Source: Primorskyibacter sedentarius (GTDB taxonomy: Bacteria > Pseudomonadota > Alphaproteobacteria > Rhodobacterales > Rhodobacteraceae). Taken from it: 64,000 nt of DNA. Below the pieces are notes generated by a model. That model was given only the letters and a program-made list of their open reading frames with translations. It was not told the origin of the DNA and ran no database searches. The DNA lies in contig NZ_SLZU01000005.1 in NCBI RefSeq assembly GCF_004342065.1, positions 1 to 64,000 of the forward strand, in the 5' to 3' direction. How positions within the stretch are numbered: position 1 is the stretch's first letter; each line of letters opens with the position of its first letter. Below, piece after piece: positions 7,942-16,036 of this stretch. The translations under genes and the position numbers were made by a program.

Positions 7942-9021
7942 ATGACCGTAACTACCAGACTGACAGGCACTTTCATTGGCGCGGCGATTGCATTTTCGGT
8001 GCTGGCCTCGGCAGCGCAGGCAGATCGATTCACGTTTCGCATCGGTTCCGGCCATCCCAAAGGGCCGGCCCCTTATGTCACCACGATGTCGGACTACTTC
8101 GTCGCCGAGGTTAAGCGCCGCGCCGGCGAAGAAACCGATCACAGGGTGAATTTCATCGAATCATATGGCGGGGGCATTGCCGGTGTCTCTGAAACGCTCG
8201 AGGCCGTTCAATCCGGGTTGCTGGATTTCGGCGGGTACTGCGTCTGTTTTGAGCCATCGAACCTGTACCTGCACAACTTTCCCTACTTTCAGCCCTTCGG
8301 CCCGCAGGCATCCTCTGACGCGATTTCGGCCGTGCGGGTGGTCTATGACCAGAACCCGTGGCTGTCAGACGTGTTTGAAAAGGAGTTCGGACAGACGATG
8401 CTGGGTCTGGGCGCCTGGGACAATTACCATCTTGGGACCAAGGAGGAATGGAAACAGGTGTCCGATCTGAAAGGCATTAAGATCGGTGGCGCGGGTCCGA
8501 ACCTGCCGTGGCTGGAATATGCCGGGGCAGTGCCTGTGCAATCGAGCCTGCCCGAGGGCTACATGGCGCTGAAGACCGGCGTCTATGACGGCTGGCTGAT
8601 GACGCCCGCGGGTTACAACGGCTTCAAGTATTACGAGCCCGCGCCTTACTACACGCTGATCGGTTATGGTGCGATGCCGGTGGTGGTGCTGACCGCCAAC
8701 CAGAAGAAACTCGCAAGCCTGCCCGAAGATTTGCGCCAGATCATCACTGAGGTCGGCATGGAGTGGGAGAAGAGCAACGGCAAGGCGATGGATGACAGCC
8801 AGGCCGCGGGTCTTGCCGCGCTGAAGGAAAACGGGGCGATCATCACCGAACTGCCCGACGCCGTCCGCGCAGAATGGGCGCAAAGCCTTGCTGAACTGCC
8901 CCGCACGGCCGCGGCTGATGCAGACGCGCGCGGGATGCCCGGAACCAAGGTCATGCAGGATTTCATCAATGCTGCGAAGGCCGGTGGCCATGTCTGGCCG
9001 GTTGAATACGACCTGCACTGA
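7942..9021 (+). CDS. dctP: TRAP transporter substrate-binding protein (DctP-like)
   Basis: This 359-residue periplasmic protein begins with a signal peptide (about residues 1-30, ending ASAAQA). The mature part has the DctP/DctB fold, with RFTFRIGSGHPKGPAP at the ligand cleft and blocks for the long connecting helices (SLPEGYMALKTGVYDGWLM). It captures the solute for the divergent DctQM permease. A strong AAGGGAGGA site precedes the ATG. It is longer than the minimal family size because of an N-terminal insertion. The ligand is unknown. Confidence 0.9.
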   Translation: MTVTTRLTGTFIGAAIAFSVLASAAQADRFTFRIGSGHPKGPAPYVTTMSDYFVAEVKRRAGEETDHRVNFIESYGGGIAGVSETLEAVQSGLLDFGGYCVCFEPSNLYLHNFPYFQPFGPQASSDAISAVRVVYDQNPWLSDVFEKEFGQTMLGLGAWDNYHLGTKEEWKQVSDLKGIKIGGAGPNLPWLEYAGAVPVQSSLPEGYMALKTGVYDGWLMTPAGYNGFKYYEPAPYYTLIGYGAMPVVVLTANQKKLASLPEDLRQIITEVGMEWEKSNGKAMDDSQAAGLAALKENGAIITELPDAVRAEWAQSLAELPRTAAADADARGMPGTKVMQDFINAAKAGGHVWPVEYDLH

Positions 9022-9032
9022 CGAGCGTCGCG

Positions 9033-9059
9033 GCATCTATCAGATTTCTTGATAGATGC
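9033..9059 (+). terminator. Hairpin after dctP, probable terminator
   Basis: GCATCTATCA (9033-9042) pairs perfectly with TGATAGATGC (9050-9059) around a 7-base loop, 11 bases after the dctP stop. The following bases are AT-rich but lack a clean T-run, so termination may be partial. Confidence 0.5.
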
Positions 9060-9156
9060 TGCCCGCATATATTATTTCTAATGTCGGGCCTGCTGCACGT
9101 AGCCTTCTGGGACAGGAGGTCAAGACAAAGCCTCCGCCCTGTGGAGGAGGCCCGTC

Positions 9157-9939
9157 ATGAAACTTGGATACCTGTCCATTGCGCCCGATTTTGCCACGCG
9201 CAACAGACCGGACAGACGCCCCGCAAGCGATCGCGCCGCGCTGGCAGAGGCGCTGGGGTTCTCCGAGTTCTACAGTGAACTCTCTGCACCCGTTTCCGCA
9301 GATGACCCGACCGAAAATCCTTTGCTGCGCATCCTTCCGGATCGTCCGGCGGACACCGGGCCTCGGCTGGCCTCGGTCGACGGGGTGCCGCGCAAGCGAT
9401 GTGGGCGCAAGCCCGGCCCTCTGGCCGCCCCGGCAGACCACCCCGCTGCACTGCGCGAACACTCCATGCAAGGCCATATGCCGCTGTCAGTCTGCTGGCA
9501 GAACACTGACGCGCTGGCACAGCATTGGGCGGCGCATGTCACGGGATGCACCCATGGCGCACGCTGCGCGCGCCGCTCTGACTGGCGTATCGCGCGAACG
9601 GTGGTTGTGGATGACGACCCGGCCCGTGCCGAGGCGATGGTGAAGGCGCCAGACAGCCCATGCCGGGCCTATTTCGCCGCGCATTTGCCCCGTGCCGACG
9701 ATGCCACACTGGAGGCGCGGCTGGATGCCTGCGTGCTTTACGGCACGGCCCCCCAGGTCATGGCGCAACTGGGCGCGCTGCATGATGCGCTGGACGGGTT
9801 CGGGACGCTGGCTTTCGTTGATCACGCATGGGCGGATGCCGCCCGCGCCCGCCGTTCAATGGTGCTCTTTGCGGATAGTGTCCTGCAAACGCATCAATCC
9901 CTCACCCAACGCAAACTCAGAAGACTGGAACTCGCATGA
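9157..9939 (+). CDS. Shortened luciferase-like protein, paralogue of the 1751 gene with an internal deletion
   Basis: The 260-residue product can be lined up with the 369-residue monooxygenase of this window at both ends. MKLGYLSIAP and ADRAALAEALGFSEFYSE match its N-terminus. DWRIARTVVVDDDPARAEAM and HAWADAARARRSMVLFADSVL match its C-terminal third. About 110 central residues, covering most of the barrel strands, are missing or replaced by an arginine/proline-rich stretch. It has a strong GGAGGAGG site and an intact frame, and it overlaps the next gene by ATGA, so it is probably translated. Catalysis by a normal LLM mechanism looks unlikely; it may be a decayed gene kept for coupling, or a partner or regulatory subunit. 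Confidence 0.6.
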   Translation: MKLGYLSIAPDFATRNRPDRRPASDRAALAEALGFSEFYSELSAPVSADDPTENPLLRILPDRPADTGPRLASVDGVPRKRCGRKPGPLAAPADHPAALREHSMQGHMPLSVCWQNTDALAQHWAAHVTGCTHGARCARRSDWRIARTVVVDDDPARAEAMVKAPDSPCRAYFAAHLPRADDATLEARLDACVLYGTAPQVMAQLGALHDALDGFGTLAFVDHAWADAARARRSMVLFADSVLQTHQSLTQRKLRRLELA

Positions 9940-10718
9940 CACCTACGACCCTTCATTCTACCATCAGCGGACCGGAAAACGCCCCCGCTCTGCTGCTGCT
10001 CAACAGTCTTGGTGCCACGCAGGCCATGTGGGATGCACAAGTGCCGCTGCTGGAGCGGTATTACCGCGTGATCCGATGCGACACGCGCGGCCATGGGAAC
10101 AGCCCGACGCCGCCCTCGCCGTATAGTTTCGACGATATCGTAGCTGATGCGTTTGGCGTGCTTGATGCGCACGGCGTTCACAAAGCCAGCGTCATGGGGC
10201 TGTCCCTGGGCGGCATGACCGCGCTCGGGATGGGTCTGGCCGCGCCCGACCGGATCGAGCGGTTGGTCTGCTGTGCCGCCCGCGCTGATGCACCGCCGCC
10301 TTTCGTGCAAAGCTGGCACGACCGTCTCGCAAAGATGGAGGAAGGCGGAGTCGAGGCGATCTGGCAGGGTACGATTCCCTTCTGGCTCTCGGAAGAGACC
10401 CGCCGCGATCACCCAGAGCGTGAAGCCGCATTGCATGCCGGTTTCCTCAAGACCACCGAAGAAGGGTATCGCGGATGTGCCAATGCCCTGATGGGGCTGG
10501 ATTACCTGCGCCACCTTGGGCTAATGAAAGTGCCCGTGCATTTCGTTGCAGGCGAAAAGGATGGTGGCGCGACGCCGGAAACAATGCGCGCCATGTCCGA
10601 TGCGTGCCCGGGATCGGACTTCAGCGTGGTCCCCGGTGCGAAACACGTGATCAACGTGGATCGCGCCGAAGACTTCACATGCGCCGTACTGAAAACGCTT
10701 GACCTTGTAATGGGTTAA
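9936..10718 (+). CDS. Alpha/beta hydrolase, 3-oxoadipate enol-lactonase-like
   Basis: The 260-residue alpha/beta hydrolase has the oxyanion-hole stretch LLLNSLGATQAMWD, RGHGNS after strand 4, nucleophile elbow GLSLGG (Ser90) and catalytic histidine in GAKHVINVDRAEDF. The overall pattern resembles PcaD-type 3-oxoadipate enol-lactonases, which open a lactone ring, but other lactone or C-C hydrolases share it. The start overlaps the upstream stop by four bases (ATGA). It ends tail to tail with the GST gene, with the stop codons sharing TTAA. It probably hydrolyses an intermediate formed by the flavin monooxygenase. Confidence 0.75.
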   Translation: MTPTTLHSTISGPENAPALLLLNSLGATQAMWDAQVPLLERYYRVIRCDTRGHGNSPTPPSPYSFDDIVADAFGVLDAHGVHKASVMGLSLGGMTALGMGLAAPDRIERLVCCAARADAPPPFVQSWHDRLAKMEEGGVEAIWQGTIPFWLSEETRRDHPEREAALHAGFLKTTEEGYRGCANALMGLDYLRHLGLMKVPVHFVAGEKDGGATPETMRAMSDACPGSDFSVVPGAKHVINVDRAEDFTCAVLKTLDLVMG

Positions 10719-11350
10719 GCCGCTTGCGGGCGGAGGCTGTCATAAGACGTCATGACAGTCTCCCGGTAAGCTTTCCGCTGGCTCAGCCGGTCGTAATAGG
10801 CGGCAAGTGCGGGCAGGTCGGGGCGATCAAACTCCATCGTGTAGTATCGATAAAGCGCCGAGCCGACGGGGATGTCACCCATCGTGAACTGGTCCCCGGC
10901 GACGAAGGGGCGACCGGACAGGTGCTTGTCGAGGATTGCGAACTGTTCGCTGACCACCTTGATGGCGTGATCGCGCGTGTTGGCGTTCCGCTGGTCCTGA
11001 GGCAGGCGGACCATTTGGTAGAACAGGGCGATGAATTGGGAATAGGGGTTGTTCTGAAACCACTCCATCCACATGTCGGCACGTCCGGATTCGGTCGCAT
11101 CGCGCCCCGCCAACGTGTCGCCATAGGTGCGGGCAAGATAGCGGACAACGGCATTGGATTCCCAGATCACAAGGTCTCCGTCGACCAAAGTCGGGACCTT
11201 GCGCATGGGGTTCATCGCCAGATAGGCCGGATCGTCCAGCCCGCCAAAGGCCCCGCCAGCATCCAGCCGTTCGTAGTCAAGGCCCAGTTCTTCAAGCGCC
11301 CAAAGAACTTTCTGCACGTTGACGGATGTTTTTCGTCCCCAAAGGCGCAT
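10715..11350 (-). CDS. Glutathione S-transferase family protein
   Basis: The 211-residue protein has an N-terminal thioredoxin-like domain (MRLWGRKTSVNVQKVLWALEE, with Ser9 in the usual catalytic place, cis-proline in KVPTL, and ES in WESNAVVRYLA) and an all-helical C-terminal domain with the capping motif GDQFTMGDIPVG. It conjugates or reduces with glutathione in the cytoplasm. A GGGAGGG site precedes the ATG. The gene is divergent from a TetR gene, and a TTATC-N4-GATAA operator sits 30 bases upstream of its start, so repression by that TetR protein is likely. Confidence 0.85.
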   Translation of the reverse strand: MRLWGRKTSVNVQKVLWALEELGLDYERLDAGGAFGGLDDPAYLAMNPMRKVPTLVDGDLVIWESNAVVRYLARTYGDTLAGRDATESGRADMWMEWFQNNPYSQFIALFYQMVRLPQDQRNANTRDHAIKVVSEQFAILDKHLSGRPFVAGDQFTMGDIPVGSALYRYYTMEFDRPDLPALAAYYDRLSQRKAYRETVMTSYDSLRPQAA

Positions 11351-11379
11351 AACCGGCCCTCCCTATCTGTTCAATAAAA

Positions 11380-11393
11380 TTATCACACGATAA
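11380..11393. promoter_or_regulatory. TetR-type operator copy 2 (TTATC-N4-GATAA)
   Basis: TTATC (11380-11384), ACAC, GATAA (11389-11393) lies in the 112-base divergent region between the GST gene and the TetR gene. It is placed to control both promoters and so to give autoregulation. Confidence 0.65.
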
Positions 11394-11462
11394 ATAACTG
11401 GACTGCAAGCCCGGAATACGCTCTGTTAGGAAATAGAGTGCATCGTTTCCTGCGGAGTCCAC

Positions 11463-12125
11463 GTGTCCATACAGAAACAAAGAAAAACCCCCGAGAAGGA
11501 GGCAGCGCCCAGACGCCGCCTGTCGCCAGAAGCGCGGCGGGACGAGATCGTCGACGCAGCCGTGACCCTGTTCGCAGAGACGGGGTTTGACGGCAGCACC
11601 CGCGACGTGGCGCGCGGCGCGGGGATCACACAGCCTTTGCTGTATCGATATTTTCCGAACAAAGAGAGCTTGATCGAGGCGGTCTATGCCCGGGTCTTTC
11701 TGAAAAGCTGGGATCCGGCATGGGACGAGACGCTTGCTGATCGCAGTTTGCCCGTGCAGGAACGGTTCCAAACCTTCTACGAGGCCTACACGGATGCGAT
11801 CTTTCAACCCGTCTGGCTGCGGCTTTGGCATTTCGCGTCGTTGCGTGATGCCGAGGTATACGGCTGGTACAAGGAAGTGGTGCAGGAACAGATCCTGAAG
11901 CCCCTGGTCCGCGAACGCCGCGCAGAGCTGGGCGTTAATCAGGGCTTTCAGGTGTCTGCCGCAGAGTTGGAGGCGCCGTGGCTGCTGCATGGTGGGCTGC
12001 TGAATTACGGGTTGCGCATGCAGGTAACCGGGCGGGCAGATGCCAATGCAAGGGCCGGGGTGATCCGGCAGGCGCTGGATATGTACATGCTGTTCAGTCA
12101 AAATAAGTTATCATTAGATAAATAG
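11463..12125 (+). CDS. TetR-family transcriptional regulator
   Basis: The 220-residue protein has an N-terminal TetR helix-turn-helix (RRDEIVDAAVTLFAETGF followed by STRDVARGAGITQPLLYRYFPNKESLI) and a variable helical ligand domain. The start is GTG, preceded by GCGGAG. Its neighbours on both sides are glutathione S-transferase genes. Palindromes TTATC-N4-GATAA occur before its own promoter, at its 3' end ahead of the next GST, and at the TRAP promoter. I infer that it represses these transport and detoxification genes until the catabolic substrate or a reactive product appears. Confidence 0.88.
   Translation: MSIQKQRKTPEKEAAPRRRLSPEARRDEIVDAAVTLFAETGFDGSTRDVARGAGITQPLLYRYFPNKESLIEAVYARVFLKSWDPAWDETLADRSLPVQERFQTFYEAYTDAIFQPVWLRLWHFASLRDAEVYGWYKEVVQEQILKPLVRERRAELGVNQGFQVSAAELEAPWLLHGGLLNYGLRMQVTGRADANARAGVIRQALDMYMLFSQNKLSLDK
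12108..12121. promoter_or_regulatory. TetR-type operator copy 3 (TTATC-N4-GATAA)
   Basis: TTATC (12108-12112), ATTA, GATAA (12117-12121) overlaps the last codons of the TetR gene, 70 bases before the next GST gene. That suggests the GST has its own promoter inside the 3' end of the regulator gene, controlled by it. Confidence 0.6.
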
Positions 12126-12191
12126 AGCTTTCCCAGCGGGCGCGGCCCGTCTATCATGTCGCCAGCTTATGGACCTAGCGAGGGGCGCGAC

Positions 12192-12830
12192 ATGATCGAT
12201 CTGTATTCCTGGACCACACCGAACGGGCGCAAAGTCTCTATCCTGCTGGAAGAGCTGGGCGTGCCCTACACTGCGCATTCGGTCGACATTTCCAAGGATG
12301 AACAATTTGCGCCCGACTTCCTGAAGATCGCGCCCAATAACCGTATTCCCGCCATTGTGGACCGCGAAAACGGTCTGCAGCTGATGGAAAGCGGGGCCAT
12401 CATGCTCTACCTCGCGCAGAAACATGACCGGTTCCTTGTCACGGGGGACGAATATTGGCGCATGGTCGAATGGCTGATGTGGCAAATGGGCGGTTTGGGT
12501 CCGATGCTGGGGCAAGCGCATCACTTCGTGAAATACAACCCCGGCAAGGCGCCTTACGCCGAGGAGCGCTATGCCAAAGAGGCGCAGCGGCTCTACCGCG
12601 TGCTCAATACGCGGCTGGAAGGGCGCGACTACGTGGCAGGCGAGGATGCGGGCAGCTACACGATTGCCGATATGGCGATGTGGCCATGGGTGTCCCGTCA
12701 CGAGTTCCACGCGGTTGATCTGACCGATTTCCCGGATGTGCGCAGGTGGTATCAGGCAATCGGCGCGCGCCCTGCCGTGCAACGCGGCTATCACGTCCCG
12801 AAATTCGTACAGGACATCCCGCCGGGCTGA
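12192..12830 (+). CDS. Glutathione S-transferase, YfcG/YghU (Nu-class)-like
   Basis: The 212-residue protein has an N-terminal thioredoxin domain with YSWTTPNGRKVSILLEELG, the TPNGxK signature of Nu-class GSTs such as E. coli YfcG, and ESGAIMLYLAQKH. Its C-terminal helical domain has YTIADMAMWPWV. Members act as glutathione-dependent disulfide or peroxide reductases and in ring-cleavage pathways. The start at 12192 was chosen for family fit and the GAGGGG site; the frame also offers ATG at 12156. It probably responds to the TetR operator inside the upstream gene's end. Confidence 0.85.
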   Translation: MIDLYSWTTPNGRKVSILLEELGVPYTAHSVDISKDEQFAPDFLKIAPNNRIPAIVDRENGLQLMESGAIMLYLAQKHDRFLVTGDEYWRMVEWLMWQMGGLGPMLGQAHHFVKYNPGKAPYAEERYAKEAQRLYRVLNTRLEGRDYVAGEDAGSYTIADMAMWPWVSRHEFHAVDLTDFPDVRRWYQAIGARPAVQRGYHVPKFVQDIPPG

Positions 12831-13289
12831 TCCGGCGCGAGACGCGCTGTTCTGGTTCGCCCGCGCTACACGTGGCGGCTACTTCCGCGCAGGCTTCTGC
12901 GCAGGGGCTGAACCACTTGCGCTGACGCGACGACTGCGACAGACATACGTCTGCCGTGCGGGGGTTGGTCGTGTTGCGCAACGAGCGCTGACACGTATCA
13001 TGCCGGTCTGGCTCCGGACCTTCCCACCGTGGCGCTTTGCCCGGTCCCGCCGACTTGCGCGGCGCCCAACCGTTCGGGCCAGTGGCAAACGCGCCTGTGC
13101 TGCTAATCTGGCAGCGAACCAGCTCGTATCAAGCCCACGCTGGTGCCATACTCCCTCGGATAAGCGATCCCGGGGCTGGGCGGATTGGGGTATCTCCCGG
13201 AACGTACGACTTCTTGCAGCAGCTTAGCCTGTCGGGAAAATTTTTCCCAGCTCGCACTACCGGCGCGGACAGGTCCGTTTCGAGGAGCC
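12831..13289. other. 459-base stretch without a recognisable gene
   Basis: Open frames here are arginine-rich with no resemblance to known families, and codon use is unlike the flanking genes. No convincing hairpin or promoter stands out. It may be decayed sequence belonging to the broken RTX gene that follows. Confidence 0.5.
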
Positions 13290-15305
13290 ATTACGACAAA
13301 TGTAATTTCGACCGCCGGCCAGATCGCCGGAACCTGCGACGCAGATATCATCCTGTCCGTCAGCACCAACTTTAACAATTCATGCAGCACGATCCTATCC
13401 GGGGACGGCGATGACGTTGTCTTTGGCGACTCCGGGCCTGCCGTGGACGGCAGTTTAGCCGGAGCGACCATTCCGACGGCCCTGTCGGTTGATGATCCGG
13501 TCAACTGGTCAACGGCCTTCTACCGCGATCTGGAGGATGAAGACCAACCGCGCACATCGGTGCTGACCTCGGGTGCGGACGCTGTGCAGTTCTATTCCGT
13601 CACGGTAGGTGCCGGACAGACGCTGACAATGGATGTGGATCATGCGGCGGGCACGCATCAGGCGTGCTTTCTAGCGAGGCGGGCGATAACACATTGGTCT
13701 CCGGGCGCAACAATGACCGCCTGCTCGGTGAGGAGGACGATGACAGGTTTGTCATGGCTTCCGACGGATCGAACGATATCGTTGACGGGAACGCGGGCAG
13801 CGACACGCTTGATCTGTCGCATTCGACCGCAGGCTGGAGATCCGAAAACGCAGGTTCCCAGAAACTGGTTGCGGGAACGAGTTCGAGACTGGAATACGCC
13901 AATATCGAGCATTTCATCGGCTCCGGACAGAACGATGAGTTCAGGTTTTATTCCTTGCCATTTCTATCGCTCGACGGTGGTGGCGGGGACGATTTTGTCA
14001 TCGTGTCGGTGTTGGTCGACCAGACCACAATTGACGGCGGGGCAGGCTCTGACAGATTGCTGGTGTTGTCTGGTCTTGACCTCGACATTGATTTTTCTGC
14101 TGAAACCCTGCCGTCAGTCAATGGGGCAGAGGCGGCGTTTTGGCGCTTTGAAAGCCTTTTCATTTCGCGGGCTAACGCCACTGTTCAGGGGAGCAACGCG
14201 AACGAAGAAATTGAGACGGGCTTGGGCGATGATCTTGTGAATGGCTTGGGCGGTGCTGACACGATGGCGGGCGGGCGGGCGCGGGCGTGACATGCTGTCA
14301 GGTGGAAACGGTAATGACATGATCGAAGCCAACTCTTACGGCTTTGTCGACGGCGAGAGCTGTGATGGCCGCGCTGGCACCGAGGAGGAGGGTCGGACAG
14401 GATGGTGGGGGGTATCGGCAACGACACCTGCTACATTGACAATTCCGGTGACGTGATCGAAGAGGCACCGGATGGCGGGCGCGACACGATTTATTCCACC
14501 CTGTCTCTATCATTGGCAGACACGCCAGAGTTGGAGAACCTGCCTCTGATCGGCAACGCCACCGCTGCATGGGGTAATGATCTGGACAACGAGTTGTTCG
14601 CGGACGACGGCATCGCCAGTGACCCCAACGGGCATGATGGGTCAGACACGCTTCACGCCAGAAATGCGGGCGTCGCGCTGATCGGTGGCGTTCGTGGCGA
14701 TCACTATGTCCTTGACCTCCTGTCCCCGGCAGAGCGCGCAAGTGTGTTGACGAACGAAGGGCCGGAAGACGGCCACGACAGGATCAGTTTCGCGGGCGGA
14801 AGTTTCTTGCTGGGGGCCCATAAGTGGATTGAAGATATTTATTCGGTGAGCGGTGCGTCTGCCCTGAGCGGCAATGCCGCAAACAATGCTCTGTTCGGAG
14901 ATGCCGACGAAAACCGGATCGTCGGCGGGGCGGGCGATGACACACTGGATGGCGGCGGCGGCACCGACGCGGTCCGTTACTTTTTCGCCTCGGGGGCGGA
15001 TCGGCTCCTCTAGACATCTGCCTCACAAAGCGTCACGGCGGTCCGGGACGTCTTAACGGGCTTCGTGAGCGGTCAGGATGTCGGGGATCGATGCGGATGC
15101 CGCCGCCTCGGGCAACCAATCCTTCACCTTCACCGGCGCGGCTGCGTTCACCTCTGCCGGGCAGATCCGGTTCGTCCAGAATGGCACAGATGGTTGCCTG
15201 CAGGGTGATGTCACCGGCGATGGCGTTGCCGATCTCAACATTCAGTTGGCGGGCGTGACGACGATCAATTTGGGCGATCTGTTGTTATGGCGGGGTGATG
15301 TCAGC
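13290..15305 (+). pseudogene. Broken RTX calcium-binding protein gene (serralysin-type C-terminus)
   Basis: Pieces of one RTX protein are spread over shifted frames. From 13290 it reads TTNVISTAGQIAG and a pre-peptidase-like beta domain (FYSVTVGAGQTLTMDVDHA). After a shift near 13660, RTX-like repeats follow (DNTLVSGRNNDRLLGEEDDD, GLGDDLVNGLGGADTMAGG). A slip in a GGGC tract near 14280 and another shift near 14400 (MVGGIGNDTCYIDNSGDVI) come next. Then there is a TAG at 15013-15015, another shift near 15080, and an M10-peptidase-type C-terminal domain (GNQSFTFTGAAAFTSAGQIRF, QGDVTGDGVADLNIQLAGV). The likely original start is ATT (13290) with a perfect GAGGAG site before it, so the start codon also looks mutated. 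It was probably a type-I-secreted, calcium-binding extracellular protein. Confidence 0.85.
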
Positions 15306-16036
15306 CGACAGGGCGGCGGCACAACGTTTCTCAAGCAAAGCGCGCCTGAAAATGGCCGGGTCCAGAGGCGTCCTGTCAGCGGAAAGAACGACCATGCAGT
15401 GCCACGTCACGACCGTACTTGATACGTCGTTGAGTAGAGTGGTGCAGGTTCGTGGCCGACCAACCACAGGCAATGTCGCCCTTTTTCAGATGAATTTCCC
15501 GCTCTGCATCGGTTCGGCCGAAAGCGACACGATGAGGAGGCGGGCATTGCAGGTGCACGCGGTGTTTTCGAAGTGAAAATCCCGCAATTCCTTCAACAGA
15601 GCCTTCTTGGCCGTCAGATGCGCCGTGATCATCGCAAAGGTTCCCGCGTTCGTGTGCCCCATATTAACCAGCTGCACCTTCTGTGAAACCGTCCGCTCAT
15701 CCTTTAAATGGCCCGTCTTCTTGGCGATCAGCGGCTGGTGGTGCCGATGCACGATTACATGGCCGCCGCCGCCGTTGCGCTGCATTCGGTTGACGGCATT
15801 TGCCGCGGGCCGACCATTGGATTGCCCAACAGTCAGGCACGACCTGTGCGAATTGACGCAGCTTTTTGAAAAAGGGTTCGGCGCCCCTAACTTCTTTTCT
15901 GACAGCTGCGTAGATGCATCTTGGATGCAGGGACATCATGCTGCATCCGGTTTTTGCGGCGAGAAACTGTGGTCTTTACCGCAAGGCCTGCGGGGATTGT
16001 GGGCGGCTTGGGAAACACTGATAAGGAACCATATGG
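15306..16036. other. Gene-poor remnant region between the RTX pseudogene and cydA
   Basis: No intact gene is recognised. On the minus strand, about 15486-15840 reads openly as a basic protein fragment (GHVIVHRHHQPLIAKKTGHL and LTAKKALLKELRDFHFENTA), which looks protein-like but matches no family I know. It has no clear start signal. The plus strand is cysteine/tryptophan-rich and unlike real protein. A terminator-like hairpin lies at 15923-15955. The stretch may be a decayed gene or mobile-element scar. The cydA promoter should lie in the last 150 bases. Confidence 0.4.
15923..15955 (+). terminator. Intrinsic terminator upstream of cydA
   Basis: GGATGCAG (15923-15930) pairs with CTGCATCC (15941-15948) around a 10-base loop and is followed by GG and TTTTT (15951-15955). 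It would stop transcription coming from the remnant region before the cytochrome bd operon, so cydAB must start from a promoter in the next 80 bases or be attenuated here. Confidence 0.6.

Noticed and set aside
12831-13227. Small arginine-rich protein gene after the second GST
   Set aside because: There is no ribosome site, no family resemblance, and the codon pattern is unlike neighbouring genes.
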